NCBI RefSeq assembly: GCF_003946095.1
Contig: NZ_RHOD01000008.1
Span: forward strand, 1 to 64,000
Direction: 5' to 3'
Source: Levilactobacillus lindianensis
GTDB taxonomy: Bacteria; Bacillota; Bacilli; Lactobacillales; Lactobacillaceae
Length of the DNA stretch: 64,000 nt
A model generated the notes under the pieces. The model did not search any database, was not told where the DNA came from, and worked only from the letters and a program-made list of their open reading frames with translations. The translations under genes were made by a program, and so were the position numbers. How positions within the stretch are numbered: the first letter of the stretch is position 1; each line of letters starts with the position of its first letter. Shown here in pieces: positions 8,030 to 16,393 of this stretch.

Positions 8030-8884
8030 CTAAGCGTTACCGGCCTTAAAGTAGGTGTTCAAACCCTTGACGACCCGGGTCGCCACTTGTTTTTGATACT
8101 GGGTACTTTGAATGTAGTGGAAGTCCTTCTTGGTGTTGATATAACCCATTTCGAGCAACAGGGAAGGCCGATTATTGTCCCGAATAACCTCGAAGTTGCC
8201 GTACTTAATGCCGCGGTTCTGGAGAGGCAGATCGTTCATCTCACCATTGATGTCTTCAGCCAACTCATAGGACGTGTCGCGGTGGTAATAGTAGGTCGTA
8301 GCCCCGGAAGCTAAGTTACTGGAGGGTGAGGAGTCAAAATGAAAGCTGATGAAGGCACTGGCCTGTTTGGTATTGGCCAACGACGGCCGATCCGCCAGGC
8401 TGACGTACTTGTCACTGTCACGGGTCATGATAACGTGAGCCCCGGTTGCGCGGAGTTGCTTGGCTACCTGTTGTGCTAGGGCCAACGTGTAAGTTTTCTC
8501 GTTATGTTTCTGATCGATGGAGAGGGCGCCGGAGTCGTTGCCCCCGTGTCCCGGATCGAGAACGATGGTGGCTTCGGAGAGGCTGGTGGCTCGCTTCAAT
8601 TTGCCAGGATGATCGACCAGCCAGCTAGCGACCCACCCGAAGTGGTTGTTGTGATCGCGGACGTGGTACCAGTTATCCTTTTCACCGATAATGGTGAGGC
8701 GGGTATTTTTTTCAATTTTATGGGTGACCTTGTAGGTCAATCCGGGCCCGTCACGCAGGTTAAGGTTACTAATGGTGGCGGTCACAGAGTTGTTGCGGGT
8801 GAAGCTAAAGAGTAGCCCGCCGGCAACCAAGAGGATGGCTAGCGCGGTGATAATTCCCGGCCAGTTGCGTGGTTTAAAATGCAT
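8030..8884 (-). CDS. N-acetylmuramoyl-L-alanine amidase with SH3b domain
   Basis: Cleaves the amide bond between muramic acid and the stem peptide in the cell wall. The 284-aa protein has an N-terminal membrane anchor (about residues 10-27). A bacterial SH3 domain (33-92, LNLRDGPGLTYKV) binds wall peptide. An Amidase_3 zinc domain (106-280) has DPGHGG with His113, Glu129 in HNEKTYT, His182 and catalytic Glu245 in LLLEMGYIN. All zinc and catalytic residues are present. The ATG follows AAGGAGA. It is probably an exported, membrane-tethered hydrolase for cell separation or turnover. Confidence 0.92.
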   Translation of the reverse strand: MHFKPRNWPGIITALAILLVAGGLLFSFTRNNSVTATISNLNLRDGPGLTYKVTHKIEKNTRLTIIGEKDNWYHVRDHNNHFGWVASWLVDHPGKLKRATSLSEATIVLDPGHGGNDSGALSIDQKHNEKTYTLALAQQVAKQLRATGAHVIMTRDSDKYVSLADRPSLANTKQASAFISFHFDSSPSSNLASGATTYYYHRDTSYELAEDINGEMNDLPLQNRGIKYGNFEVIRDNNRPSLLLEMGYINTKKDFHYIQSTQYQKQVATRVVKGLNTYFKAGNA

Positions 8885-8913
8885 ATGAAATCTCCTTAAA
8901 TAAATTAGCTTTT

Positions 8914-8922
8914 ATTATACCA
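8914..8922 (-). promoter_or_regulatory. Extended -10 promoter of the amidase gene
   Basis: Minus strand reads TGGTATAAT, a consensus extended -10, about 30 bp before the ATG. No good -35 is visible. Confidence 0.55.
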
Positions 8923-8962
8923 CGCCAGGCTTTCATTCCCGTTAAATTTCAGGTAAGTCGCC

Positions 8963-8991
8963 TTGACTTTTCACGTCCATTTCAGTAAGCT
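8963..8991 (+). promoter_or_regulatory. Promoter of the hisS-aspS T-box operon
   Basis: TTGACT (8963-8968), 17-bp spacer, TAAGCT (8986-8991). RNA would start near 8998, just ahead of the T-box leader. Confidence 0.5.
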
Positions 8992-8997
8992 TAGGAA

Positions 8998-9212
8998 GAA
9001 TAAAATAGATTGCCAATGAGAAAGATTAGTAGAGGAAAGCCCGTTTCCAGAGAGACCGTGTTGCTGAGAGCGGTTAGCGGTGTGACTTCGAAGACACTTT
9101 TGAGGCTAATGACGGTTGTCCGTCATTCGTTTGCAACGTTATCCTGCAGAGAAATTATTAAAGGTGGTACCGTGCATACCTGCGCCCTTGTCTATTGACA
9201 GGGGCGTTTTTT
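8998..9212 (+). promoter_or_regulatory. T-box riboswitch leader of hisS-aspS
   Basis: Senses uncharged tRNA and prevents termination when it binds. Stem I elements AGTAGA and CAGAGAG are visible. The T-box sequence AAGGTGGTACCGTGCA (9161-9176) is followed by a terminator stem CGCCCTTGTC / GACAGGGGCG (9183-9206) and six T residues. The specifier region reads GAAGACACTT (9090-9099), which contains GAC (Asp, 9093-9095) overlapping CAC (His, 9095-9097); a second GAC lies at 9084. The antiterminator bulge UGGU would pair U with the tRNA discriminator base. G73 of tRNA-Asp gives a wobble and C73 of tRNA-His a mismatch, which favours Asp. Confidence 0.85.
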
Positions 9213-9244
9213 ATTTTCAGCAGGCGTAGAAAGGGAGAATGCTC

Positions 9245-10540
9245 ATGCGTTATCAACGACCAAAGGGAACGGCCGACATCTTACCCGGTGATTCACAGAT
9301 CTGGCAGTACGTCGAAGCCACGGCCCGCAAGCTGTTTGCGACTTACCGTTTCGATGAGATTCGGACCCCCATGTTTGAAAATTTTGAGGTCTTCTCACGT
9401 ACCTCGGGTGATACGTCCGACATTGTGACTAAGGAAATGTATGACTTTAAGGACAAGGGTGATCGCCACCTCTCCTTACGGCCAGAAGGAACGGCCGGCG
9501 TTGTTCGGGCGTTTGTTGAAAACAAGCTTTACGGTCCCGAGACCCAGAAGCCTTACAAGGTTTACTACATGGGACCGATGTTCCGTTACGAACGGCCCCA
9601 ATCAGGTCGGCAACGTCAATTCCATCAGATCGGGGTGGAAGCCTTTGGGAGTGATGCTCCTGAATTAGATGTTGAAGTCATTGCCCTGGGGATGACACTC
9701 CTCAGTAAGTTAGGCTTGAAGCATTTGCGGTTGGCCTTGAACACCTTGGGTGACAAGGAATCTCGTGACGCTTATCGTCAAGCCTTGATCGACTTCTTGG
9801 AACCTCACTTTGATGAACTGAGTGACGACTCCAAAGTCCGTCTGCACAAGAACCCATTGCGAGTTCTCGACAGCAAGGACCAGCATGACCAGGCGATTGT
9901 AGCCGATGCGCCGTCCATCTTGGACTTTCTAACGCCAGCCGCTACCAGTCACTTCGACCGGGTTAAGGCCAGCTTAGACGCGCTAGGCATTGCCTATGAC
10001 GTCGATGCCACCATGGTGCGGGGACTGGATTACTACAACCACACCATCTTTGAAATCATGGCCGATTCACCGGCCTTGGGTGAAGGCTACACCACGGTTC
10101 TTGCCGGGGGCCGCTACAACGGTCTCGTGGAAGAACTGGGTGGACCTGACATGCCTGGTGTTGGTTTCGGTCTTGGGGTGGAACGTCTTGTCTTACTGAT
10201 GCAAGCCGAGAAGGTCGCTGTGCCCAACGACAACGCCTTAGATGTCTACGTCGTCGGCATCGGTGACGAAACGTCATTGGAAACCCTGAAGTTGGTTCAG
10301 TCGATCAGAGCGGCTGGTTTAACCGCCGACAGAGACTACCTGGGTCGTAAGCCTAAGGCCCAATTCAAGACGGCCAACCGGTTGTCGGCAGCTTACACGT
10401 TGACGATTGGGAGTCAGGAACTGGCTGACCAAACGGCTAACCTGAAGTCCATGGCCACGGGTGAAGAAATCAGCGTCCCATTAGCCGATATTTATCAAGA
10501 TTTTGAAAACGTCGTGGCTACCAAGTTTACGGCAAAATAA
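9245..10540 (+). CDS. hisS: Histidyl-tRNA synthetase
   Basis: Class II aminoacyl-tRNA synthetase that attaches histidine to tRNA-His, acting as a dimer. The 431-aa protein starts [14 protein letters not shown]. It has motif 2 ([16 protein letters not shown]), the His-specific loops [14 protein letters not shown] and [14 protein letters not shown], motif 3 (GFGLGVERL), and the C-terminal anticodon-binding domain. ATG 9245 is chosen over the ATG at 9239, which touches the ribosome site AAGGGAG. aspS follows 13 bp downstream; both depend on the T-box leader upstream. Confidence 0.97.
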   Translation: MRYQRPKGTADILPGDSQIWQYVEATARKLFATYRFDEIRTPMFENFEVFSRTSGDTSDIVTKEMYDFKDKGDRHLSLRPEGTAGVVRAFVENKLYGPETQKPYKVYYMGPMFRYERPQSGRQRQFHQIGVEAFGSDAPELDVEVIALGMTLLSKLGLKHLRLALNTLGDKESRDAYRQALIDFLEPHFDELSDDSKVRLHKNPLRVLDSKDQHDQAIVADAPSILDFLTPAATSHFDRVKASLDALGIAYDVDATMVRGLDYYNHTIFEIMADSPALGEGYTTVLAGGRYNGLVEELGGPDMPGVGFGLGVERLVLLMQAEKVAVPNDNALDVYVVGIGDETSLETLKLVQSIRAAGLTADRDYLGRKPKAQFKTANRLSAAYTLTIGSQELADQTANLKSMATGEEISVPLADIYQDFENVVATKFTAK

Positions 10541-10553
10541 GAGGGGAAAAGTT

Positions 10554-12353
10554 ATGGAAAAGAATTTAAAGCGGACCACTTACGCCGGTTTAGTCGATGA
10601 ACAATACCTCGATCAGACTGTCGTTTTAAAGGGTTGGGTGCAGAAGCGCCGGGACCTTGGGAGCCTGATCTTCGTCGATCTACGCGACCGTGAAGGCTTA
10701 GTTCAATTGGTCTTCAGTGAAGAATACGACAAAGAAGCCTTAGCCGTGGCCGACCAGCTTCGTAGCGAATACGTGATCGAAGTTCAAGGAACGGTTGTGG
10801 CCCGGACGCCAAAGGAAATCAATCCTGACATGCGGACCGGGAAGGTTGAAGTTCGGGTTACCGGCATCAACCTCTTAAACAAGGCCAAAGATTTACCATT
10901 TGAAATCAAAGATAACGTCAATGCCTCCGATGACTTACGGTTGAAGTACCGTTACCTGGACTTACGTCGTCCAGAAATGCAACGGTCATTGATGCTGCGT
11001 AACCGGATCGTGCAATCCGTTCACAGTTACTTCGACCAAAATGGTTTTGTCGATATCGAGACGCCAGACTTAACCAAGTCGACGCCAGAAGGTGCCCGCG
11101 ACTACCTAGTGCCTTCACGGATCTACAAGGGTCACTTCTACGCTTTGCCACAATCCCCACAACTGTTCAAACAGTTGTTAATGGGTTCTGGCTTTGACCG
11201 CTACTACCAAATTGCCCGTTGTTTCCGTGACGAAGACTTACGGGGTGACCGTCAACCTGAATTTACGCAGATCGATATGGAAACATCTTTCCTGACCGCT
11301 GAAGAAATTCAAGACATCACCGAAGGCTTGATCGCAAAGGTCATGAAGGACACGTTGAACGTGGACGTCAAGTTACCATTCGAACGGATGGACTGGGACG
11401 ACTCCATGGCGCGCTTCGGGACCGACCAACCAGATGTCCGGTTCGGGATGGAATTGAAGGACTTGTCGGCTATCATGGCCAACACCGACTTCAAGGTCTT
11501 CTCTGGCGCCGTTGCTAACGGTGGTCAAGTCAAGGCGATCGCCGTTCCTGGTGGTGCTGACAAGTACAGCCGTAAGGATATCGACAAGTACGGCCAATAC
11601 ATCGAACGCTTCGGTGCTAAGGGTTTGGCTTGGATGAAGGTGACCGATGACGGTTTCAGTGGCCCAATCGCGAAGTTCTTCAAGGAAGGTGACTGGTTCG
11701 ACCAGATCACCGCAGCTACCGGTGCTAAGAGTGGTGACCTGCTGTTGTTTGCCGCTGACTCCAAGCGTGTCGTTGCCCAGACTCTGGGTTACTTACGGGT
11801 TGCCATTGCTAAGGAATTAGACATGATCGACCAGAACAAGTGGGCCTTCCTTTGGATCGTCAACTGGCCACTGTTCGACTACGATGTCGACTTGAAGCGT
11901 TGGGTTCCCGCCCATCACCCATTCACGATGCCTGCTGAAGGGGATGCGCACTACTTGAACGACGGCGAAGATCCACACAAGGCCTATGCACAGAGTTACG
12001 ACATCATCCTGAACGGTTTGGAATTAGGTGGGGGATCCATCCGGATTCACACCCGTGAACTCCAAATGAAGATGCTGAAGGCCTTAGGCTTTACGCCTGA
12101 ACGTGCCGACAAGCAATTTGGCTTCTTACTGAGAGCCTTGGATTACGGGTTCCCACCTCATGGTGGTTTAGCTATCGGGTTGGACCGTTTCGCCCGTCTG
12201 TTGGCTAAGCGCGACAACATTCGCGATGTGATTGCCTTCCCTAAGAATTCGAAGGCCACTGAACCTATGACAGAAGCGCCAAGCACGGTTGCTGATAAGC
12301 AATTGGTTGACTTGGACTTACAGATTACGCCCGACGAACCAGCCGATAAGTAG
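10554..12353 (+). CDS. aspS: Aspartyl-tRNA synthetase
   Basis: Class II synthetase charging tRNA-Asp, 599 aa, the usual size of the bacterial type. An N-terminal OB-fold anticodon domain ([21 protein letters not shown]) precedes the catalytic core. The core has [14 protein letters not shown], motif 2 ([18 protein letters not shown]), the GAD insertion domain and motif 3 ([13 protein letters not shown]). ATG 10554 follows AGAGGGG; the frame extends upstream into hisS but without a site. It is the second gene of the T-box operon, followed by a strong terminator. Confidence 0.97.
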   Translation: MEKNLKRTTYAGLVDEQYLDQTVVLKGWVQKRRDLGSLIFVDLRDREGLVQLVFSEEYDKEALAVADQLRSEYVIEVQGTVVARTPKEINPDMRTGKVEVRVTGINLLNKAKDLPFEIKDNVNASDDLRLKYRYLDLRRPEMQRSLMLRNRIVQSVHSYFDQNGFVDIETPDLTKSTPEGARDYLVPSRIYKGHFYALPQSPQLFKQLLMGSGFDRYYQIARCFRDEDLRGDRQPEFTQIDMETSFLTAEEIQDITEGLIAKVMKDTLNVDVKLPFERMDWDDSMARFGTDQPDVRFGMELKDLSAIMANTDFKVFSGAVANGGQVKAIAVPGGADKYSRKDIDKYGQYIERFGAKGLAWMKVTDDGFSGPIAKFFKEGDWFDQITAATGAKSGDLLLFAADSKRVVAQTLGYLRVAIAKELDMIDQNKWAFLWIVNWPLFDYDVDLKRWVPAHHPFTMPAEGDAHYLNDGEDPHKAYAQSYDIILNGLELGGGSIRIHTRELQMKMLKALGFTPERADKQFGFLLRALDYGFPPHGGLAIGLDRFARLLAKRDNIRDVIAFPKNSKATEPMTEAPSTVADKQLVDLDLQITPDEPADK

Positions 12354-12389
12354 GCCATATTCCGGACAACTAAGAGACTAAGTTAATGA

Positions 12390-12430
12390 GACCGAGCGAT
12401 CACTCATCTGGGTGATCGCTCGGTCTTTTT
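12390..12430 (+). terminator. Terminator of hisS-aspS
   Basis: Perfect 14-bp stem GACCGAGCGATCAC / GTGATCGCTCGGTC with a loop of about eight bases, followed by five T residues. Confidence 0.9.
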
Positions 12431-12485
12431 CTAATAGAGATCCCCCTAAACATTGGGCACTGATGGTGGTTCACCCGGTGACGGG

Positions 12486-12514
12486 TTGACCTGGGCGGCG
12501 AAAAGACGTTTAAT
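12486..12514 (+). promoter_or_regulatory. Promoter of msrA
   Basis: TTGACC (12486-12491), 17-bp spacer, TTTAAT (12509-12514). It ends 16 bp before the msrA ribosome site. Confidence 0.5.
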
Positions 12515-12539
12515 AGAAGCATTAGAAATTGGAGTGATT

Positions 12540-13067
12540 ATGATGAGTGAAACGGAAACAGCGATTTTTGCGGGTGGGTGTTTTTGGTGCATGGTCCAAC
12601 CTTTTGAAACGTTACCTGGTATTCAAAAAGTTCTGTCGGGCTATACCGGAGGAACTGTCCCTAATCCGACCTACGAACAGGTCAAAAGTCAGACAACCGG
12701 TCACACGGAGGCCGTGAAGATTTGGTTCGATCCGCAGGTTATTTCTTACGATAAATTGGTCAGCCTGTATTGGCAACAAACGGACCCAACCGACGCTAGT
12801 GGCCAGTTTCAGGACAGGGGTGACAACTACCGCCCCGTTATCTTTGTCAGCAGTCCGAACCAACGTGCCGTCGCCGAGGCCTCTCGTCAGGCCCTCCAGG
12901 ATCGCGAGCAGTTTGACCAGCCAATTGTTACCAAAATTGAGGATGTTAAACCGTTTTATGTGGCGGAAGAACGGCATCAAGAATTCTATAAGAAGAATCC
13001 TCGTGTTTTTGCCGAACAGGAAGCCGGGGGTCGGGCGGCCTTCATTGCCCAGAACTGGAAAGATTAG
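12540..13067 (+). CDS. msrA: Peptide methionine sulfoxide reductase MsrA
   Basis: Reduces methionine-S-sulfoxide in oxidised proteins and free methionine, a cytosolic repair enzyme recycled by thioredoxin. The 175-aa protein has the active-site motif GGCFWC (12-17) with Cys14 as nucleophile, then [16 protein letters not shown] and the conserved Tyr/Glu region. Two ATG codons in tandem (12540, 12543) follow GGAG with spacings of 5 and 8; either could be used. The more distant upstream start has no ribosome site. No msrB gene lies next to it. Confidence 0.94.
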   Translation: MMSETETAIFAGGCFWCMVQPFETLPGIQKVLSGYTGGTVPNPTYEQVKSQTTGHTEAVKIWFDPQVISYDKLVSLYWQQTDPTDASGQFQDRGDNYRPVIFVSSPNQRAVAEASRQALQDREQFDQPIVTKIEDVKPFYVAEERHQEFYKKNPRVFAEQEAGGRAAFIAQNWKD

Positions 13068-13171
13068 AAGTCACTAAGAGACCAGTTTGGCCGTGGCCGC
13101 CACGGGGGATAAATGCTATACTAAGCCGAGCAATAACAACGATGGAAATAAGTGAGGTCGGGTTTTAAATC

Positions 13172-14047
13172 ATGGATGATGTGCAGCAGTTAATGAAACG
13201 GCATACCTACACGACAAAGTTTTCCGTAGCGTTCTTTTATGGATTGCTGGTGTCGATCGCGGTGAACTTCTTCTGGACGCCTGGTAAAATTTATTCTTCA
13301 GGGGTGACCGGACTGGCCCAATTGGTTAACACGTTAACCACGGGTCTCGGAGCCTTTCACATCAACACCGCCTTGGGATTGTTCTTGATTAACATCCCCA
13401 TGTTCGTGTTGGCGTGGAAACAGATTGGTAAAACGTTCACTGTGTTTACCTTTATTTGTGTGCTATTTGCGTCGATTATGATTCGGTTGATTCAACCAAT
13501 CCATTTAACCAGTGACCCCATTATCTGTGCGATCTTCGGGGGAGCTGTCAACGGCTTCGGAACCGGGTTCGCGTTGAAAAATGGGATCTCTACCGGTGGG
13601 TTGGATATCATTGGAATTGTTGTTCGGCGGAAGACCGGGCGAAGCATGGGGACCATTAACATTGCCTTCAACAGTCTGATTGTAATCAGTGCGGGCTTCG
13701 TTTATGGCTGGCCGTACGCCCTGTATTCAGCACTGGGACTCTACGTGAATGCCAAGGTTATCGACATGACGTTTACGCGGCAGCAGCGGATGCAGGTCAT
13801 GGTCATTACGGATCGACCTAAGACGGTTATCGATAGTATTCAGAACCACATGCGACGGGGGATCACGATTGTCCACGGCGCAGAAGGGGCGTACCATCAC
13901 GATGAGAAGACGATTCTCTTCACGGTGATTACGCGTTACGAAATGGACGCGTTAGAAACAGCAATGGAAGAGGCCGATCCTAAGGCCTTCGTCAGCATCT
14001 CCGATACAGTGAAGGTGTTGGGGCATTTCTATGAACCTAAGTGGTAA
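13172..14047 (+). CDS. YitT family integral membrane protein
   Basis: A 291-aa protein with about five or six N-terminal membrane segments (residues 20-175) of the YitT/DUF161 type, including SSGVTGLAQLVN and the glycine-rich ISTGGLDIIGIVVRRKTG loop. A soluble C-terminal DUF2179 domain (about 205-285) contains RRGITIVHGAEGAY. This architecture is very common in Firmicutes. The physiological role is not established; a transporter is the usual guess. ATG 13172 has a weak GAGGT site. The dispersed hairpin copy B lies 10 bp after its stop. Confidence 0.9.
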   Translation: MDDVQQLMKRHTYTTKFSVAFFYGLLVSIAVNFFWTPGKIYSSGVTGLAQLVNTLTTGLGAFHINTALGLFLINIPMFVLAWKQIGKTFTVFTFICVLFASIMIRLIQPIHLTSDPIICAIFGGAVNGFGTGFALKNGISTGGLDIIGIVVRRKTGRSMGTINIAFNSLIVISAGFVYGWPYALYSALGLYVNAKVIDMTFTRQQRMQVMVITDRPKTVIDSIQNHMRRGITIVHGAEGAYHHDEKTILFTVITRYEMDALETAMEEADPKAFVSISDTVKVLGHFYEPKW

Positions 14048-14056
14048 AAGATCAGA

Positions 14057-14180
14057 GTGCGCTCAAGGGCGGTTAGCTGGCGAGCATTAAGGCTGATAAG
14101 CAGATAATCCTGGTCTTGGATTATTTGCTTATCAGGTTTAAGCGGAACCAGCTGCCCTTGAGTGCACGTTTCGACCACAT
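14057..14180 (+). repeat. Dispersed long-hairpin repeat, copy B
   Basis: Reference copy of the family. The outer stem is GTGCGCTCAAGGGC (14057-14070) with GCCCTTGAGTGCAC (14154-14167), fully paired with one G-T. A middle stem is AGCTGG / CCAGCT, separated by a GGTT bulge. The inner stem is GATAAGCAGATAATCC / GGATTATTTGCTTATC around a seven-base loop. Conserved non-stem segments are GGCGAGCATTAAGG, GGTTTAAGCGGA and the trailing GTTTCGACCA. It begins 10 bp after the YitT stop. No T run follows, so it is not a standard terminator. Confidence 0.85.
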
Positions 14181-14199
14181 AAATTCAAAGAACCTAGAA

Positions 14200-14262
14200 C
14201 CACAAAAACAAAAATCACCAAAGGTGAGGGACTGTGACCATTGTCATGGTCCCTCACGGTGA
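14200..14262. repeat. Hairpin in the yitT to teichoic-acid gap
   Basis: Strong stem GTGAGGGAC / GTCCCTCAC with further TGAC / GTCA pairing inside and TCACC / GGTGA outside. On the minus strand it is followed by TTTTTGTTTTT, so it would terminate leftward transcripts; no leftward gene lies here. The rest of the gap (to 14374) holds only the promoter at 14327. Confidence 0.6.
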
Positions 14263-14326
14263 TCAAATAGGCTTCACGCCCGTTTCTTAAGCCTTTTTAA
14301 AATTCTCTAGGTTCACCGGGCAGATG

Positions 14327-14335
14327 TGGTATAAT
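14327..14335 (+). promoter_or_regulatory. Extended -10 promoter of the teichoic acid cluster
   Basis: TGGTATAAT, a consensus extended -10 element, about 40 bp before the first gene of the cluster. No -35 match. Confidence 0.6.
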
Positions 14336-14374
14336 TCTCGGTGTTATGGGTAGCGAAAATAAGTGATATTGGTG

Positions 14375-15538
14375 ATGAACGTGAAAGAGATTTATTTATG
14401 GTTAGTTCGACTAATGTCGCAGCTATGGCGTTGGCAGTCTCGGCGAGATGTGGTTTACCTCATGAGCTTCGACGACAACGTCCCTTTTATACGGGCAATG
14501 GCCCAGTCGTTACCGCCAGATCGGCAGTTGTGGGTGCTCTATCGGCCTAAGCAACGTGCTGCGGCGAAACGATTGGTAGCCGACGGGATTCGAATACAAG
14601 AATTTCAGGATGGGTTACGGTTCGTGCTGACGGGAATTCCCGTTGTCATGCGGGCCAGGGTCCTATTCTGCGATAATTATTATGCGTTTCTCGGTGGGCT
14701 AGCTCATCCGGCAAATCTGCGGATCGTGCAGCTGTGGCATGCCGCTGGAGCCATCAAACGCTTTGGTTGGGAGGATCCCACGACACCAGAACGTTCGGCA
14801 AGTGATCAGCGGCGGTTCCAAGCCGTCTATGACCACTTCGACGAGTATGTTGTGGGCGCGCCGGCCATGGCCCAAGTATTTGAACGCAGCTACCGGGCGT
14901 CAGCCCAGCGGATGCACGTTCTTGGTTACCCACGTTCCGATCGGTTGTTAGACCCCAACTGGCGAGACCAGACCCACGAACGGGTTGTGCGGTTAGCACC
15001 AGAGTTGGTTGACCAGCGGGTTATTCTGTATGCACCAACGTATCGCGAAGGGGTCACATTTACCCCCCCGAAAGGGTTAGCGGAAGCGTTGCGTGCGGAT
15101 CCTAAGGCTAAGGTGGTGGTTAAGCTCCACCCGGCCCTAGCGAACGCCGCGGAACAGTTACAGCGTGAATTGGGCCCCCAGGTTGTGGTGGCGAAACACC
15201 TGAGTACGACGGAATTATTGACGGTTGCCGAAACCTTGGTAACCGATTATTCTTCCGTGGCATTCGACTACAGCCTCTTGCCTAATGCACACAGTTTGCT
15301 ATTTTATCTTTTTGATTTACCAGCCTATCAACAAAATCCTGGAGTTCAAAGCGACCTTGCTGACTGGCTGCCAAGTCCAATGCTCACGACGAATGCGCAA
15401 TTGGCAGCAGCAATTACGGCTGACGAAGCGACTGACTTGACTCAGTTTAACCGTCACTGGAATACTGCTAACGACGGTGCCGCTACGACACGGGTTGTCC
15501 GGCGTTACGTTGATCTACTTAACGAGGTTAACGATTAA
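14375..15538 (+). CDS. CDP-glycerol glycerophosphotransferase family protein (TagB/TagF-like)
   Basis: Belongs to the glycosyltransferase-like family that transfers glycerol-phosphate from CDP-glycerol during teichoic acid primer or chain synthesis at the inner face of the membrane. The 387-aa protein has QLWHAAGAIKRFG, the phosphate-binding YAPTYREG, VVKLHPAL and VTDYSSVAFDYSLL, the family's conserved C-terminal motifs. It is shorter than full TagF polymerases, so a priming or side role is possible. ATG 14375 is used; a GTG at 14363 is an alternative. Neither has a strong ribosome site. It is the first gene of a three-gene cluster. Confidence 0.82.
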   Translation: MNVKEIYLWLVRLMSQLWRWQSRRDVVYLMSFDDNVPFIRAMAQSLPPDRQLWVLYRPKQRAAAKRLVADGIRIQEFQDGLRFVLTGIPVVMRARVLFCDNYYAFLGGLAHPANLRIVQLWHAAGAIKRFGWEDPTTPERSASDQRRFQAVYDHFDEYVVGAPAMAQVFERSYRASAQRMHVLGYPRSDRLLDPNWRDQTHERVVRLAPELVDQRVILYAPTYREGVTFTPPKGLAEALRADPKAKVVVKLHPALANAAEQLQRELGPQVVVAKHLSTTELLTVAETLVTDYSSVAFDYSLLPNAHSLLFYLFDLPAYQQNPGVQSDLADWLPSPMLTTNAQLAAAITADEATDLTQFNRHWNTANDGAATTRVVRRYVDLLNEVND

Positions 15539-15559
15539 AAATTAAAGGAGTGCAGTGCC

Positions 15560-16369
15560 TTGAAAGAGGTTATCACCTTATTTAAAGAGCAAATTTCAAG
15601 CTTGGGGATTATCTTACGGATCTCTCGTTATGAGGACCAAGCCAGCTATCAGAGTCATTACTTAGGTTTAATGTGGGAATACTTATATCCCTTAATTCAA
15701 ATCGGGATTTACTGGTTGGTGTTCGGTGTTGGTCTGAAGCATGGTCAACCATTGAACGGGGTCAGTTACTTACCATGGATGGTTATCGGGTACTCGGCAT
15801 GGTTCTTCATGAACCGGGCAACTTTGGATGCCTCAAAGAGTATCTTCCAACGGGTCAACATGGTGGCCAAGATGAAGTTCCCAGTCTCTGCTTTACCAAC
15901 GATTAAGATCGTCAGCAATCTGAGTTCTTTCTGGACGATGATGGTCTTCTCCGTCTTCATCGGGGCCTTGAATGGCGTTTACCCCAAGGTGTCTTGGTTA
16001 CAGTGGATCTACTACTTCTTCGCAATGATCTGCATGTTAGTGGCCTTAGGGATCTTCAACTCTTGTATCAGTGTGTTGGTTCGAGACTACCACATCTTGC
16101 TGCAATCCCTGATGCGGATGTTATTCTACATGTCCGGGGTGCTGTTTAACTTCGTGACGACGTCGTTCCCCGCACCATTCGTGCACTTGTTGGAATTGAA
16201 CCCTTACTACTACATCGTTTCTGGTTTCCGGGAATCCTTCCTGGGAACGGGCTGGTTCTGGGATCGGCCACTGTTGACGTTAGAATTTTGGTTATTCGTG
16301 TTCATCGTCTTCTTAGTGGGATCACACCTGCACTTCAAGTTCCGGTCACGGTTCGTTGATTTAATCTAG
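15560..16369 (+). CDS. tagG: Teichoic acid ABC transporter permease TagG
   Basis: Membrane subunit of the exporter that moves wall teichoic acid to the outer face. The 269-aa ABC-2 type permease has six membrane segments. It shows typical features: ISRYEDQASYQSHYLGLMWEY at the N-terminus (first 20 residues of that stretch conserved), the amphipathic MVAKMKFPVSALP, and ELNPYYYIVSGFRE. Start is TTG 15560, nine bases after AAAGGAG. It lies between two glycerophosphotransferase-like genes. The usual partner ATPase gene tagH is not adjacent and not elsewhere in this window. Confidence 0.88.
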   Translation: MKEVITLFKEQISSLGIILRISRYEDQASYQSHYLGLMWEYLYPLIQIGIYWLVFGVGLKHGQPLNGVSYLPWMVIGYSAWFFMNRATLDASKSIFQRVNMVAKMKFPVSALPTIKIVSNLSSFWTMMVFSVFIGALNGVYPKVSWLQWIYYFFAMICMLVALGIFNSCISVLVRDYHILLQSLMRMLFYMSGVLFNFVTTSFPAPFVHLLELNPYYYIVSGFRESFLGTGWFWDRPLLTLEFWLFVFIVFLVGSHLHFKFRSRFVDLI

Positions 16370-16393
16370 TTGAATTTGAAAGGAGCACGCGTC

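Noticed and set aside
9010-9198. Open frame of 62 codons upstream of hisS
   Set aside because: It lies fully inside the T-box leader, has no ribosome site and no protein-like pattern.
14200-14262. Hairpin as a fourth copy of the dispersed repeat
   Set aside because: It shares no core sequence with the family and has a different stem and loop layout.
14346-14364. ATG just after the teichoic acid promoter (start of a very short frame)
   Set aside because: It meets a stop after five codons and has no ribosome site.
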